A DNA stretch of 64,000 nucleotides from assembly GCF_005434915.1 (NCBI RefSeq), contig NZ_SKCG01000001.1, positions 868,001-932,000 on the forward strand, in the 5' to 3' direction. Origin of the DNA: Aurantiacibacter suaedae. Its GTDB lineage: Bacteria; Pseudomonadota; Alphaproteobacteria; Sphingomonadales; Sphingomonadaceae. Positions 39,693 to 49,309 of this stretch are shown piece after piece. Position numbers and translations under genes: made by a program. Below the pieces are notes generated by a model. That model searched no databases. It had not been told where the DNA came from and was given only the letters and a program-made list of their open reading frames with translations. How positions within the stretch are numbered: position 1 is the first letter of the stretch; each line of letters begins with the position of its first letter.

Positions 39693-40481
39693 TTAACCGG
39701 TGAGATGGGCGACCAGCGCGCGCACTTTCTTCTGCCGCCATTGCGGACGCGGGGCGACCAGCCAGAACGCGCGGCGACAAGTCTGCGGCTCACCCTGCGC
39801 TTGCAGCACGCCGCCCGCCAGCGCCTCGGCAGCCAGCGCCAGCGGCATCCACGCAGTGCCCATTCCCGCCCGCGCTGCCGACAGTGCCTGACCGGCGTTG
39901 CCTGCCTGAAGCACCACGCGCGCCTCGTCTTCCGGTTCGAAGCCGGGCCAGCTGATCCAGCCTTCCTGCCCGCCCGGCGCAGCCACGGCTACCCGCTCAC
40001 CGGGAGCGAGCTGGATACCCTCAAGCTCGCCCGGCCCTTCGACGAGCCGGATTGCCAGATCGAGGTTGGCCTCGGTGAAATCGGCATGTTCATCGCCCGC
40101 CAGTGCGAATCGCACCTCGGGGTTGGCAGCGCGGAACGAAGCCAGCCGCGGTGCCAGCCACTGAGCGAAGAACTCGCGCGGGGCGGCGATGGCATAGGTC
40201 GACGAACCCTGCCCTGCCTGCATCGCCTCAACGCTTTCTTCGAACCGGAGGAAGCCTTCGCGCAAAGGCTCGAGGCCGGCCTGCGCCTCCTCGGTCAATT
40301 CCAGGCCTTTGCTGGTGCGGCGGAACAGCACCACGCCGAGCACGTCTTCAAGCGCACGGATCTGCTGGCCGACAGCGGCGGGCGTCACGGCCAGCTCGTC
40401 GGCAGCGCGGGTGAAGCTGAGGTGCCGCGCGGCGGCATCGAATACGCGCAGGGCGTTCAAGGGCAGGTGCGTGCGTTTCAT
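39693..40481 (-). CDS. LysR family transcriptional regulator
   Basis: 262 residues. N-terminal winged HTH (LNALRVFDAAARHLSFTRAA, then LAVTPAAVGQQIRALEDVLG) and an effector domain starting around residue 90. The opening LPLNALRVFDAAARHLSFT resembles GcvA-like regulators. The effector domain is short for the family (usual total near 300). Targets unknown; no divergent metabolic gene sits next to it. Confidence 0.9.
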   Translation of the reverse strand: MKRTHLPLNALRVFDAAARHLSFTRAADELAVTPAAVGQQIRALEDVLGVVLFRRTSKGLELTEEAQAGLEPLREGFLRFEESVEAMQAGQGSSTYAIAAPREFFAQWLAPRLASFRAANPEVRFALAGDEHADFTEANLDLAIRLVEGPGELEGIQLAPGERVAVAAPGGQEGWISWPGFEPEDEARVVLQAGNAGQALSAARAGMGTAWMPLALAAEALAGGVLQAQGEPQTCRRAFWLVAPRPQWRQKKVRALVAHLTG

Positions 40482-40529
40482 GGTTCTGGGCGCGCGGTCT
40501 ATGCCTCGTCGCAGGGCCGGGCAAGCCCT

Positions 40530-40946
40530 CTAGTGCGCGCTTTCGGCCGGAGCTTCGAGCACGAAATGCGGAATGGCCACCTCGAACAGTGAGCCATCGG
40601 CATGGGTGAAGGCATAGTGTCCCTCCATCGCGCCGTGGCGCGTGCTCAGTTCGCAGCCCGAAACATAGTCGTGCGTCTGCCCCGGAGCGAGTACGGGCGT
40701 TTCGCCAACCACACCTTCGCCATCGACCACGTTGACCATCCCGTCGGCATCGGAAATGCGCCAGTGGCGGGTGCGCAGCTGGATCGTTTCCTCGCGCTCG
40801 TTCTCGATCCGGATGTGATAGACCCAGAACCAGCGGCCGGCTTCCACCCGCGATTGCTCGGGCATGAAGCTGACAGCCACGCGAACGGTCACGCCGTGGG
40901 TGGTGGCGACATGCTGGAACAGCGAGTGAAGCACGGTATCGGTCAT
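40530..40946 (-). CDS. apaG: ApaG family protein
   Basis: 138 residues with a fibronectin-III-like beta sandwich. Diagnostic motifs are RWFWVYHIRIENEREETIQL, RHWRISDADG and the end of the core HGAMEGHYAF. ApaG function remains unsettled; in several bacteria it neighbours apaH or rsmA, but here it lies 48 bases upstream of the LysR gene on the same strand. Confidence 0.93.
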   Translation of the reverse strand: MTDTVLHSLFQHVATTHGVTVRVAVSFMPEQSRVEAGRWFWVYHIRIENEREETIQLRTRHWRISDADGMVNVVDGEGVVGETPVLAPGQTHDYVSGCELSTRHGAMEGHYAFTHADGSLFEVAIPHFVLEAPAESAH

Positions 40947-41019
40947 CGTGCGCGCAGCCTAACGGCTTTGCCGTCAGGAGCAAGGCCTACGCGATCAGTG
41001 CCTGCGCAAGTCGCGCGCT

Positions 41020-42372
41020 TCAGCTCTGACCGACGATCACCTCCGGCCCGCATGAAAGCTCCCATCTCACGCCGCCACGCGCATATTCCAGCGTAACCTC
41101 GGCCGAAAGAGAGCGTTTGGGGATGTCGCTGATCAGGCTGGTGCCGAAGCCGGTGCGTTGTGGAGCGGCCACAGGAGGGCCGCCCTCCTCGTACCAGAAC
41201 ATGGTGAACCCCCCCGCGCCTTCGCTGTCCGCCTTGCGTACGTTCCATCCGATCGTGACCTTGCCGCCGTCACGCGACAGCGCGCCATGCTTTAGCGAAT
41301 TGGTCGCCAGCTCGTGCAGGGCCATGCCGATCACCTCGGCAGCGCGCGGCCTGAGCGCGACAGCCGGCCCGTCGATCATGAGACCGCCGAGCGCCGTTTC
41401 GACAAAGCGCAATTGCTGTTGCACCAGTTCGAGCACAGGCACATCGCGCCATTCTCGCCGCACCAGAATATCCTGATTGACCGCAAGCGAGCGCACCCGT
41501 TCCTCGAACCGGGCGACGAAGCCGGCATCGTCGGGAGCGGTGCGCCGGGCCAGTGCCTGGACGATGGCCAGCATGTTCTTGGAACGGTGGTTCACCTCCA
41601 TCAGCAGCACGCGGATCTGCTCGGCCTGCTCGCGCTCTTCAGTGATATCGGTATTGGTGCCGAACCAGTATTGCACCTCGCCATCTTCGCCGCGCACCGG
41701 CAGCGCGCGGGAGAGATACCAGCGATATTGCCCGTCCTTGCCACGCAGCGGAAAAGTGTCTTCCCAGCGTTCCTTCGCCGCAAAGCTCTGGTTGTAGCGC
41801 GCGATCACGCGCTCGGCATGATCGGGATGATGGATGGTTTGCCAGCCGAAGCCCTGCATCGTCTCGAAGTCGGTGCCCGTGTAGTCGTACCAGCGCTTGT
41901 TGTACCAGAAGATGTTGCCATCCGGGTGCGCCATCCAGGCAAGCTGGCTGATGTTGTCGGCCATCATGCGAAATTGCAGATCGGCCTCGCGAATGCGGCG
42001 TTGGTTTTCGAGGTAGGGCCCGGCATTGCGCGCGATCTTGCTCGCCCCCACAATCTCGCCAGTGGCATCGCGCACCGGCGAAACCGTAACCGAAATGTCC
42101 AGCAGCGTGCCGTCCTTGTGCAGCCGCTTAGTCAGGAACTGGCCGACGACCTCGCCTTCGCGCACACGGGCGAGGACATCCTCTTCCTCGTTCTGACGGT
42201 CCTCAGGCAGAAGACAATGGTTGGTGCGCCCGACCATTTCCGCCGCCGTATAGCCGAACAGACGCTCGGCCGCGGCATTCCAGCCAACGATCGTGCCGTC
42301 GACATCTTTGGCAACGATCGCATCGCTGCACGACTCTACCAGGTTGGAATAAAAATCAGGATGCGTGGGCAC
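41020..42372 (-). CDS. PAS-PAS sensor histidine kinase of the HWE type
   Basis: 450 residues, soluble. PAS1 about 8-115 (NAAAERLFGYTAAEMVGRT), PAS2 about 130-245 (NKRWYDYTGTDFETMQGFGW), then the HWE dimerisation helix with His262 in LLMEVNHRSKNMLAIVQAL. The ATP-binding domain carries HELATNSLKHGALS and ends with FGTSLI. HWE kinases often govern the alphaproteobacterial general stress or light responses. No LOV cysteine motif (GxNCRFLQ) is present in PAS1, so light sensing is not indicated. No adjacent response regulator. Confidence 0.9.
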   Translation of the reverse strand: MPTHPDFYSNLVESCSDAIVAKDVDGTIVGWNAAAERLFGYTAAEMVGRTNHCLLPEDRQNEEEDVLARVREGEVVGQFLTKRLHKDGTLLDISVTVSPVRDATGEIVGASKIARNAGPYLENQRRIREADLQFRMMADNISQLAWMAHPDGNIFWYNKRWYDYTGTDFETMQGFGWQTIHHPDHAERVIARYNQSFAAKERWEDTFPLRGKDGQYRWYLSRALPVRGEDGEVQYWFGTNTDITEEREQAEQIRVLLMEVNHRSKNMLAIVQALARRTAPDDAGFVARFEERVRSLAVNQDILVRREWRDVPVLELVQQQLRFVETALGGLMIDGPAVALRPRAAEVIGMALHELATNSLKHGALSRDGGKVTIGWNVRKADSEGAGGFTMFWYEEGGPPVAAPQRTGFGTSLISDIPKRSLSAEVTLEYARGGVRWELSCGPEVIVGQS

Positions 42373-42456
42373 TTGCAGGACGGCTCTGGCAGATAATGAT
42401 CTGCTGCATATGCGAGATTGGCCATCGCAGCACCATACATTTGTCTATGCGCTCAA

Positions 42457-43665
42457 TCAGATCCCCGCAGTGTCGAGCGCCCGGCCCAGATCCTCGATCA
42501 GGTCGAGCGGGTCTTCAAGCCCGATATTGATGCGGATCATTCCCTCGTCGACGCCCATGTCGGCTCGCCCCTCCGGCCCCATCGAATGGTGCGTGGAGCT
42601 GGCCGGATGGCAAGCGAGCGACTTGGAATCGCCGATATTGTTGGAGATATCGACCAGCTCCATCGCATCGAGCACGGCGAAAGCTTGCTCGCGCCCGCCA
42701 GGCATCACGAAGCTGAAGATCGGCCCGAAGGCATCCATCTGGCGCGCCGCCAGTTCGTGCTGGGCAAAGCTGGGCAAGCCGGGATAAAGCACTTTCACCC
42801 CGCGCTGCTCGACGAACTTTGCCACTTCGAGCGCATTTTCGCTCTGCTTGAAGGCGCGCAGCGAGAGCGTCTCCAGACCTTTCAGCACCACCCAGGCGTT
42901 GAACGGCGCGCAGACCGGGCCGGTGTTGCGCTGGAACGGCGAAAGCACCTCGTGGATGAATTCGTTCGATCCGCAGACCGCGCCCACCAGCACGCGGCCC
43001 TGCCCGTCCATCAGCTTGGTGGCCGAATAGGCGACCAGGTCCGCCCCGAATTCGAGCGGACGCTGCAAGGCGCTGGTGGCAAAGGCATTGTCGACCAGCG
43101 TCGTGATCCCGTGCGCCTTCGCCAGCCCGCAAACGAATTCCAGGTCAACCACGTCCAGCGTGGGATTGGCCGGAGTTTCGAAAAAGAACACCTTGGTGTT
43201 GGGCTGGATGGCGGCCTCCCAGGCGGCATTGTCGCGCCCGTCGACCACCGTATGGGTGATGCCGAAGCGACCGAGCACATTGGGGAGAATCCACCGGCAC
43301 GAGCCGAAAGCTGCCTTCGCCGCCACTACATGGTCGCCGGCCGAAAGCTGGCACAGCAGGGCGGTGGTCATCGCCGCCATGCCGGAAGCCTGCACCTTGC
43401 ACGCCTCTGCCCCTTCCATCGCCGCAATCCGCTCTTCGAGCATCGCGATCGTGGGGTTCTGGAAGCGCGAATAGACCATACCTTCGGCTTCGCCCGCAAA
43501 ACGGTCTGCCACTTCCTGCGCGCTGTCATAAGAATAGCCGCTGTTGAGATAGAGCGCCTCGCTCGTCTCGCCATGGTCGGAGCGCCAGGTGCCCGAACGC
43601 ACGGCGCGGGTTGCGGGTCGCCAGGAACTGGTCTGGCTGCGATCTAGTCCGGTGGTCTTCTTCAT
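42457..43665 (-). CDS. metZ: O-succinylhomoserine sulfhydrylase
   Basis: PLP enzyme that makes homocysteine directly from O-succinylhomoserine and sulfide. 402 residues from MKKTTGLDRSQ at 43665. RSGTWRSDHGETSEALYLNSGY is typical of MetZ, and the PLP lysine is in AYSATKLMDGQGRVLVGAV. ENPTIAML-like NPT motif and HPASSTHHSM near the C-terminus agree with the Cys/Met metabolism PLP family. I saw no SAM riboswitch in the 76-base upstream spacer. Divergent from the GT39 gene. Confidence 0.9.
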   Translation of the reverse strand: MKKTTGLDRSQTSSWRPATRAVRSGTWRSDHGETSEALYLNSGYSYDSAQEVADRFAGEAEGMVYSRFQNPTIAMLEERIAAMEGAEACKVQASGMAAMTTALLCQLSAGDHVVAAKAAFGSCRWILPNVLGRFGITHTVVDGRDNAAWEAAIQPNTKVFFFETPANPTLDVVDLEFVCGLAKAHGITTLVDNAFATSALQRPLEFGADLVAYSATKLMDGQGRVLVGAVCGSNEFIHEVLSPFQRNTGPVCAPFNAWVVLKGLETLSLRAFKQSENALEVAKFVEQRGVKVLYPGLPSFAQHELAARQMDAFGPIFSFVMPGGREQAFAVLDAMELVDISNNIGDSKSLACHPASSTHHSMGPEGRADMGVDEGMIRINIGLEDPLDLIEDLGRALDTAGI

Positions 43666-43741
43666 GATGCGCCGCCGTTTACGGACATGCGACGGATTTG
43701 CCAATTGCCCTTGGCGCTGCGCCATCTTATTCGCCAAAACA

Positions 43742-45025
43742 ATGAGACGGCTGCTTGCCCCACCCTACCGCTCCAGCGATCCGATCCTGTGGCACGGCCT
43801 GATCGCCCTCGTGTTTCTGGTGTTGGTGCTGATCCGCATCAAGATCCCCTCGACGCCCTACTTCGACGAGGTTCACTATCTCCCCGCGGCGCGGCGCTTC
43901 CTCGACCTGTCGCATGTGGCCAACCTGGAACACCCGCCGCTGGGCAAGGAGCTGATCGCGCTGTCGATCTGGCTGTTCGGCGATAGTCCGTTCGGCTGGC
44001 GGGCGCTGGCAGCTCTGTTCGGCACGCTGGCGCTATTCTCCTCGATGCGCGCGATGTGGCTGACCGGACGCGCGGGCACGGCCAGCGTGCTGACCGGGCT
44101 GTTCGTGGCCACCAACTTCGTGCTGTTCGTGCAGTCGCGCATTGCCATGCTCGACGTGTTCATGGCCTCTTTCTTGATGCTGGCGACGTGGATGGTCGTC
44201 GGTGCCTTCCGCCAGAACGAGACCGCACGCTGGCGGCTGGCGATCGGCGGCGCAGCCCTGGGCGCCGCGATGGCCTGCAAATGGAACGCCGTACCACTGG
44301 CCGTACTGCCGGGCCTGACCTTCCTGGCCCTTCGCGTGCAATCCGCCCGCTGGCAAGCGCTGACGGCCACGCGCTATGCGCCGATCCGCGGGATGGCCTT
44401 GTGGGAGGCGGCGCTGTGGCTCGGTGTGTGGCCGCTCGCGGTCTACTGGCTCGCCTTCCAGCCCTATGCAGCCTTCGCCGATCCCGGCCCGACGCGTGAG
44501 GGGATCGTGGCGCTTCACCGCCATATGCTCGATCTGCAACAGCAGGTGCTTAAGCCGCACCCCTATCAAAGCGTGTGGTGGCAGTGGATCTTGAACAGCC
44601 GGGTGATCTGGTATCTTTACGAGGTGATCGACGGAGCGCAGCGCGGGGTGATGCTGATCGGCAATCCCGTCACCATGATCGCCGGTCTTCCCGCGCTGGT
44701 GTGGTGTCTGTGGGTGGGCGTGAAAGAGGCGCGGCGCGACTGCCTTGGCGTGGCGCTGCTCTATCTTATCAGCATGGCGCTATGGGTCGTGGCGCCCAAG
44801 CCGGTGCAGTTCTACTTCCACTATTTCCTGCCTTCGATCTTCCTTTCCGCTGCCCTCGCCTTGGCCGTTCAGCGACTGTGGCAGCGCGGCGAGCGGCTGA
44901 TCCCGGCGGCGATTACCTTGGGCGCGCTGGCGATCTTTGCCTTCTGGTATCCGGTGCTTAGCGGCGCGCCGCTTGAAGATAGCCAGTCTTTCCTGCTCTG
45001 GGCATGGTTCGAGGGCTGGCGTTGA
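43742..45025 (+). CDS. Dolichyl-phosphate-mannose mannosyltransferase-family (GT39) membrane protein
   Basis: 427 residues with about ten transmembrane helices. The first extracytoplasmic loop holds the catalytic-type Asp-Glu in TPYFDEVHYLPAARRFL and the HPPLGKELIAL motif typical of the PMT/GT39 family. Predicted to transfer a sugar from a polyprenyl-phosphate donor to protein or glycan at the periplasmic face. Bacterial members are mostly uncharacterised. A bidirectional terminator follows. Confidence 0.85.
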   Translation: MRRLLAPPYRSSDPILWHGLIALVFLVLVLIRIKIPSTPYFDEVHYLPAARRFLDLSHVANLEHPPLGKELIALSIWLFGDSPFGWRALAALFGTLALFSSMRAMWLTGRAGTASVLTGLFVATNFVLFVQSRIAMLDVFMASFLMLATWMVVGAFRQNETARWRLAIGGAALGAAMACKWNAVPLAVLPGLTFLALRVQSARWQALTATRYAPIRGMALWEAALWLGVWPLAVYWLAFQPYAAFADPGPTREGIVALHRHMLDLQQQVLKPHPYQSVWWQWILNSRVIWYLYEVIDGAQRGVMLIGNPVTMIAGLPALVWCLWVGVKEARRDCLGVALLYLISMALWVVAPKPVQFYFHYFLPSIFLSAALALAVQRLWQRGERLIPAAITLGALAIFAFWYPVLSGAPLEDSQSFLLWAWFEGWR

Positions 45026-45027
45026 GG

Positions 45028-45070
45028 CAAAAAAAGGCCGGCACCGCGTTAAGCGATGCCGGCCTTTTTT
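45028..45070. terminator. Bidirectional intrinsic terminator
   Basis: GGCCGGCA (45036-45043) pairs with TGCCGGCC (45057-45064). An A-run precedes and a T-run (45065-45070) follows, so it can stop both the GT39 gene on + and the small membrane protein gene on -. Confidence 0.9.
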
Positions 45071-45089
45071 ATTCGTCAGATTATCGAGT

Positions 45090-45275
45090 TTAAGCGAGCG
45101 AGCGCGAACCCGACTTCGGTCCGAACAGGAACCAGGCAAGGAAACCGATGATAGGCAGCACAATAATGCCGATCGTCCAGAGCACCTTGCTGAGGGTTGA
45201 GGTCGGGCTCGAGATAATGTTAACAATGGCCCAGATGTCGAGCAACAGCACGACTACGCCGAAGATAAATTCCAT
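45090..45275 (-). CDS. PLDc_N domain small membrane protein
   Basis: 61 residues from MEFIFGVVVLLLDIWAI at 45275. Two hydrophobic helices with the pattern DIWAIVNIISSP and WTIGIIVLPIIGFLAWFLFGPKSG match the phospholipase D nuclease N-terminal (PLDc_N) domain found alone in small membrane proteins. No catalytic part. Function unknown. Confidence 0.85.
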   Translation of the reverse strand: MEFIFGVVVLLLDIWAIVNIISSPTSTLSKVLWTIGIIVLPIIGFLAWFLFGPKSGSRSLA

Positions 45276-45367
45276 GGTCCGCTCCTGAGTTTGGAGCCGC
45301 AACTATTTGCGGCGATTATGACTCAGGAACGGGCGAAGCATCGCTCCGGTTCCTCAGTAATATTACT

Positions 45368-46423
45368 TTAGAGCCGCGCGAGTACCGCGTCGCCCACCTC
45401 ACTGGTGCTGGCAGAGCCGCCCAGATCGGCCCCGGTGATCCCGTCCGCCAGCGCCTGCGACACGGCCTTTTCCACCCGCGCGGCCTGCTCTTCCAGCCCC
45501 AGCGAATGGCGCAGCAGCATGGCGAGCGACAGGATCATCGCCATCGGGTTGGCCTTGCCCTGCCCGGCAATATCGGGCGCGCTGCCGTGGATCGGCTCGT
45601 AAAGACCGAAGGTGCCGTTTGCGGTCTGCCGCTCGCCCAGCGCGGCGCTGGCGAGTAGGCCTATCGAGCCCACGCACATGCTGGCCTGATCGGACAGGAT
45701 GTCGCCGAACAGGTTGCCGGTCACCACCACGTCGAACTGGCCGGGGTTGCGCACCAGCTGCATCGCCGCGTTGTCGACATACATGTGGCTGAGTTCGACA
45801 TCGGGATATTCAGCGGCGACCTCGATCACCACGTCGCGCCACAGCTGGCTGGTTTCGAGCACATTGGCCTTGTCGACGCTGCACAGCTTGCCGTTCCGGC
45901 CTTGCGCGGCGCGGAAGGCGACATGGGCGATGCGGCGCACTTCGTCCTCGGCATAGGACATGAAGTCGTAGCCCTGACGCTGCCCGTCTTCGAGCACGCG
46001 CTGGGCCTTCTCACCGAAATAGACGTCGCCGTTGAGCTCGCGCACGATCAGCAGGTCGATGGCCGATGCCACCTCGGGCTTGAGCGCGCTCATGTGTTCA
46101 AGGCCCTTGAACATGGTGGCCGGGCGCAGGTTGGCGAACAGGCCGAGCGCCGAGCGCAGGCCGAGAATCGCCTGCTCGGGCCGAAGGTGCCGTTCGAGAT
46201 TGTCGCAGGCCGGATCGCCCACCGCGCCGAACAACACCGCGTCGCTGGTGCGGGCAAGGTCAAGCGTTTCAGGGGGCAGCGGGTGGCCGTGGGCCTTGTA
46301 GGCCGCGCCGCCAACGTCGGCGATGGCGGTCTCGACGCCGAGGTCGAGCGCGGCCAGAACGCGCAGCGCCTGGGCCATGATTTCGGGGCCAATGCCGTCA
46401 CCGGGCAAGCAAGCGATCATCAT
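45368..46423 (-). CDS. leuB: 3-isopropylmalate dehydrogenase
   Basis: 351 residues. Oxidative decarboxylation step of leucine synthesis. Starts [15 protein letters not shown], with [24 protein letters not shown], the catalytic [12 protein letters not shown] Tyr, [22 protein letters not shown] and [14 protein letters not shown]. The start at 46423 overlaps the recO stop (ATGA), so these two are coupled; a second ATG follows immediately. Confidence 0.96.
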   Translation of the reverse strand: MMIACLPGDGIGPEIMAQALRVLAALDLGVETAIADVGGAAYKAHGHPLPPETLDLARTSDAVLFGAVGDPACDNLERHLRPEQAILGLRSALGLFANLRPATMFKGLEHMSALKPEVASAIDLLIVRELNGDVYFGEKAQRVLEDGQRQGYDFMSYAEDEVRRIAHVAFRAAQGRNGKLCSVDKANVLETSQLWRDVVIEVAAEYPDVELSHMYVDNAAMQLVRNPGQFDVVVTGNLFGDILSDQASMCVGSIGLLASAALGERQTANGTFGLYEPIHGSAPDIAGQGKANPMAMILSLAMLLRHSLGLEEQAARVEKAVSQALADGITGADLGGSASTSEVGDAVLARL

Positions 46424-47019
46424 TGTATTCTTTCCAGCAAGTCTCTGAGGCGTGAGCGCGCGGCCATAACATCGCCGCGCGTGCCCGCAAGCAGGTAGTG
46501 GTCGATCGGTTCGCCCAGCGCGTCCATTGCCGCTAGCACCGCACCCATATCGCCCTCTGGCCGCTCGACCCGCCCGCCATAGCCCAGCTCGCGCAGCACC
46601 AAGGCTTCGTAGCCGACCAGCGCCGAGGCCCAGCCCCGTGCCGAGGGCGCATGGCAGATAGCATCGAGCAAGGCCTCCAGCGCGGCATGGAGCGCGGGGT
46701 ACGGATGCCGCTCGGGCAAGGCGCTGGCGGTAAGCGCCGTGACCCAAGCGATGGCGGCGGCGGGCAACGGCTCGGCCAGCCACGGCCCCCGGCTGGAGAG
46801 CAGTTCGAGCCGCGCGAAGGGCAGCTGACTTTCAGAGCGCGCGGAGATTTCGGCCGCGACGAGGTTTCCCGGCAGCACCACGGGCCGCAACTGCCGCCCA
46901 CGACCACCAGCGACATAGGCCGCGACGAGGCCGTGATCCTCGGTGAGCAACCGCGCGATTACGGCGGTCTCACCGTGGGCACGGGCGGAAACGAGAATAG
47001 CGGAGGCGCGCAGTTTCAT
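46420..47019 (-). CDS. recO: DNA repair protein RecO
   Basis: 199 residues, short for the family. The OB-fold N-terminus is [21 protein letters not shown], followed by [18 protein letters not shown] and a helical C-terminal domain with [17 protein letters not shown]. The zinc-finger cysteines found in many RecO proteins are missing, as in other short alphaproteobacterial versions. Works with RecF/RecR in RecA loading. Confidence 0.9.
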   Translation of the reverse strand: MKLRASAILVSARAHGETAVIARLLTEDHGLVAAYVAGGRGRQLRPVVLPGNLVAAEISARSESQLPFARLELLSSRGPWLAEPLPAAAIAWVTALTASALPERHPYPALHAALEALLDAICHAPSARGWASALVGYEALVLRELGYGGRVERPEGDMGAVLAAMDALGEPIDHYLLAGTRGDVMAARSRLRDLLERIQ

Positions 47020-47058
47020 TCGTGTGCCCTAGCCTTGCCGAGCTTATCCGCAAGGCTA

Positions 47059-47334
47059 TCAGAGCCGCATCGGCGTTTCGCCCTTGCTACAGTTGCAAGC
47101 ATCGCGCGATTTCACGATCATCGCGCTCTCGGCAGCGGAGCGCGCACGGCCCATCGTCCAGTTCGCTTGCATCCGCACCTTGGGATTGGACGCGCACCAG
47201 ATTTCGCCGCTTGCATCGATGGCCGTAACCCAGATGAGATTATGTTCAGGCCCATAGTCGATGACTGCGTGGGCCAGGCCCTTGCCTTTCCCTTCGACGA
47301 AAACCGGCAGGGCAGGATCGAGCTGAGTGAACAT
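47059..47334 (-). CDS. Conserved hypothetical protein
   Basis: 91 residues. Opens MFTQLDPALPVFVEGKGKGL and continues AVIDYGPEHNLIWVTAID, SGEIWCASNPKVRMQANWTMGR. I recall this as a conserved sphingomonad family of unknown role, also seen among phage-related genes. C-terminal CNCSKGE resembles a small metal-site remnant, but only two cysteines are there. Forty bases downstream of recO on the same strand orientation. Confidence 0.65.
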   Translation of the reverse strand: MFTQLDPALPVFVEGKGKGLAHAVIDYGPEHNLIWVTAIDASGEIWCASNPKVRMQANWTMGRARSAAESAMIVKSRDACNCSKGETPMRL

Positions 47335-47497
47335 AGGCGAAAAACCTTTCGCCTGAGTAACTTCTCAGCGAACCCTCCGTTCCCTTCTCACACCGCTATT
47401 GCTGGCCACCATTTTGGCGCCGAAGCAAGCAGCTCATGACCGGGATCAACCGCATATCAACTCGGTTTTAGGTCGAAAGGATAGCCGCCCAGCGAGA

Positions 47498-47743
47498 TCA
47501 GGGAAGCTTCGCCTCCAGCGCCGCGATCCGCGCCGCCAGCGCCTCGTTCTCTTCACGCGCCTTGGCGGCCATGTCCTTCACCGCGTCGAACTCCTCGCGG
47601 CTGACGAAATCGAGCCCGCCGAGCGATTCCTTCATCTTCTCGCGCGCATTGTCACGCGCCTCGCGGCTCATCCCGGCGAGCGTGCCCGCAGCGGAATTGG
47701 CGAGTTTGACGAAATCGGCGATGATCGGGTTCTGGCTCTGCAT
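47498..47743 (-). CDS. UbiK/BMFP-type accessory factor
   Basis: 81 residues. N-terminal amphipathic region NPIIADFVKLANSAAGTLAGM and a C-terminal coiled coil with VSREEFDAVKDMAAKAREEN and LAARIAALEAKL. This is the DUF526/BMFP layout; UbiK of E. coli assists the ubiquinone biosynthesis complex UbiJ-UbiK. No ubi gene is adjacent, so the symbol is left out. Confidence 0.85.
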   Translation of the reverse strand: MQSQNPIIADFVKLANSAAGTLAGMSREARDNAREKMKESLGGLDFVSREEFDAVKDMAAKAREENEALAARIAALEAKLP

Positions 47744-47790
47744 AGTGTCTAAATGATCGCTGCGCGCGCTTTGCGCAAGATGCAGCCGCG

Positions 47791-48345
47791 CTACATTTCG
47801 ATGCGCTGCACCGCACTGCCCTCGTCAAGCTCGCTCGCATTGGGGTTCAGTTGCAGGAATTGCAGGTTCAGCACCGTGGCAAACAGGATCCACGCCAGAT
47901 AAGGCAAGAGCAGCAGTCCCGCCCAGCGCCGCACCTTGAGGAACAGGTAGATCGTCACCACCACGGCCACATCAAGCAGCACGATCACAACCAGCGCGCC
48001 GGAAATGTTGTGCCACAGGAAGAACATCGGTGACCACAGCAGGTTGAGGCAAAGCTGTACCACGAAGGCGATGATCGCGCCGTTGCGATAGCGCGAGCCG
48101 AAGGCCGAACAGACCCCCGCCGCCGCCAGCCCTATCATGGCATAAAGGATCGACCAGACGATGCCGAAAGCGGCCGGTGGAGGATAAATGCCGGGCTTGC
48201 TGAGCTGGCTGAACCAGGGGTTGCCATCCCCGCTCCCCGCCAATTGGCCCGACATGAATCCGAGCAGCAAAACTGCCGGAACGAGAAACAAGGACCAGCG
48301 GATGAGGCTGGCGCGCAACTGTGCCGGGCTGGCAAGACGATTCAT
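47791..48345 (-). CDS. TspO/MBR family tryptophan-rich sensory protein
   Basis: 184 residues from MNRLASPAQLRASL. Five transmembrane helices with family motifs KPGIYPPPAAFGIVWSILYAM, LLWSPMFF and PYLAWILFATVLNLQFLQLNP. TspO proteins bind porphyrins and other ligands and in photosynthetic alphaproteobacteria influence tetrapyrrole regulation. No photosynthesis genes are in this window. Confidence 0.92.
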   Translation of the reverse strand: MNRLASPAQLRASLIRWSLFLVPAVLLLGFMSGQLAGSGDGNPWFSQLSKPGIYPPPAAFGIVWSILYAMIGLAAAGVCSAFGSRYRNGAIIAFVVQLCLNLLWSPMFFLWHNISGALVVIVLLDVAVVVTIYLFLKVRRWAGLLLLPYLAWILFATVLNLQFLQLNPNASELDEGSAVQRIEM

Positions 48346-48432
48346 CGTTCCCCCGTTTGCGATTCGGACAGGTGGTCCGCACGGGGTTGTGCCGCGTGTA
48401 TCTGCCGCCCGCAACCCGCCGATTGCGCCAGT

Positions 48433-49221
48433 TTAGTCGGATTCGGAGCCTTTCGTGTCATCCCGGTACGCGTTGACGAGAAATTCTACATTGCCCTCGG
48501 TGCCGGTGATCGGGCTCGGGGCGAGCCCCTCGATGGTCCATCCGTTGCCTTCGAGCCAGTCGCACACCTCGCGACAAACCCGATCGTGCAGCGCCGGGTC
48601 GCGCACGATCCCGCCCTTGCCGACTTCACCGCGCGCGACCTCGAACTGCGGCTTGATGAGTGCGACCAGCCGGCACTGCGGCGCCGCCAGCGCCAACGGC
48701 ACTTCCAGAACCTTGGCAAGGCCGATGAAGCTCGCATCGCAGACCACCCAGTTGCACGGCCGATCGATCTGCACAGCGGTCAGTTCGCGCGCATTGGTCT
48801 GTTCGAGCAGGGTAATGCGCGCGTCCTGCCGCAGCTTCCAGTCGAGCTGGTTGGTGCCGACATCCACCGCGAACACGTGTTCCGCGCCGTGATGCAGCAG
48901 CACCTGCGTGAACCCGCCCGTGGACGAGCCGATGTCCATCGCCACCGCGCCTGCCGGGTCGAGCCCTAAGTGTGTGATCGCGTGATCGAGCTTGATCCCA
49001 CCGCGCCCGACCCAAGGATGATCCTTGCCCTTTACGCTGATCGCGGTGTCGACAGGCAGCTGCTGGCCCGGCTTGTCGATCCGGCTGTCACCGCCCTTGT
49101 CGTCCACGCGGTACACGAGGCCCGCCATGACCAGCGCGGCAGCGCGGGTGCGGCTTTCCGCCAGCCCCCGTTCCACCAGCAGTTGATCGATCCTGATGCG
49201 AGATGTCTTGCGCTCGGCCAT
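48433..49221 (-). CDS. tlyA: TlyA family rRNA (cytidine-2'-O)-methyltransferase
   Basis: 262 residues from MAERKTSRIRIDQLLVERG. An S4 RNA-binding domain covers about 8-65, then SRGGIKLDHA-like GRGGIKLDHAITHL and an FtsJ-type SAM site VAMDIGSSTGGFTQVLL. VCDASFIGLAKVL and LIKPQFEV complete the family. Mycobacterial TlyA methylates 16S/23S rRNA; older annotation calls it hemolysin. Divergent from the lipoprotein gene at 49310. Confidence 0.92.
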   Translation of the reverse strand: MAERKTSRIRIDQLLVERGLAESRTRAAALVMAGLVYRVDDKGGDSRIDKPGQQLPVDTAISVKGKDHPWVGRGGIKLDHAITHLGLDPAGAVAMDIGSSTGGFTQVLLHHGAEHVFAVDVGTNQLDWKLRQDARITLLEQTNARELTAVQIDRPCNWVVCDASFIGLAKVLEVPLALAAPQCRLVALIKPQFEVARGEVGKGGIVRDPALHDRVCREVCDWLEGNGWTIEGLAPSPITGTEGNVEFLVNAYRDDTKGSESD

Positions 49222-49309
49222 GCGGGCAGCGATAGGAGGCAGCGCGCGCGCTTGCCAAGAGCCAAGCTGCCCGCGCACGATAATAATCCCGCGTCCGGAG
49301 AAGCGCTGC

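Noticed and set aside
41020-42372. LOV (blue-light) histidine kinase
   Set aside because: The first PAS domain lacks the GxNCRFLQ flavin-binding cysteine motif, so only a generic PAS-HWE kinase is supported.
43666-43741. SAM riboswitch upstream of metZ
   Set aside because: The 76-base spacer has a short GGCGC-type hairpin but none of the conserved SAM-II or SAM/SAH core bases I know.
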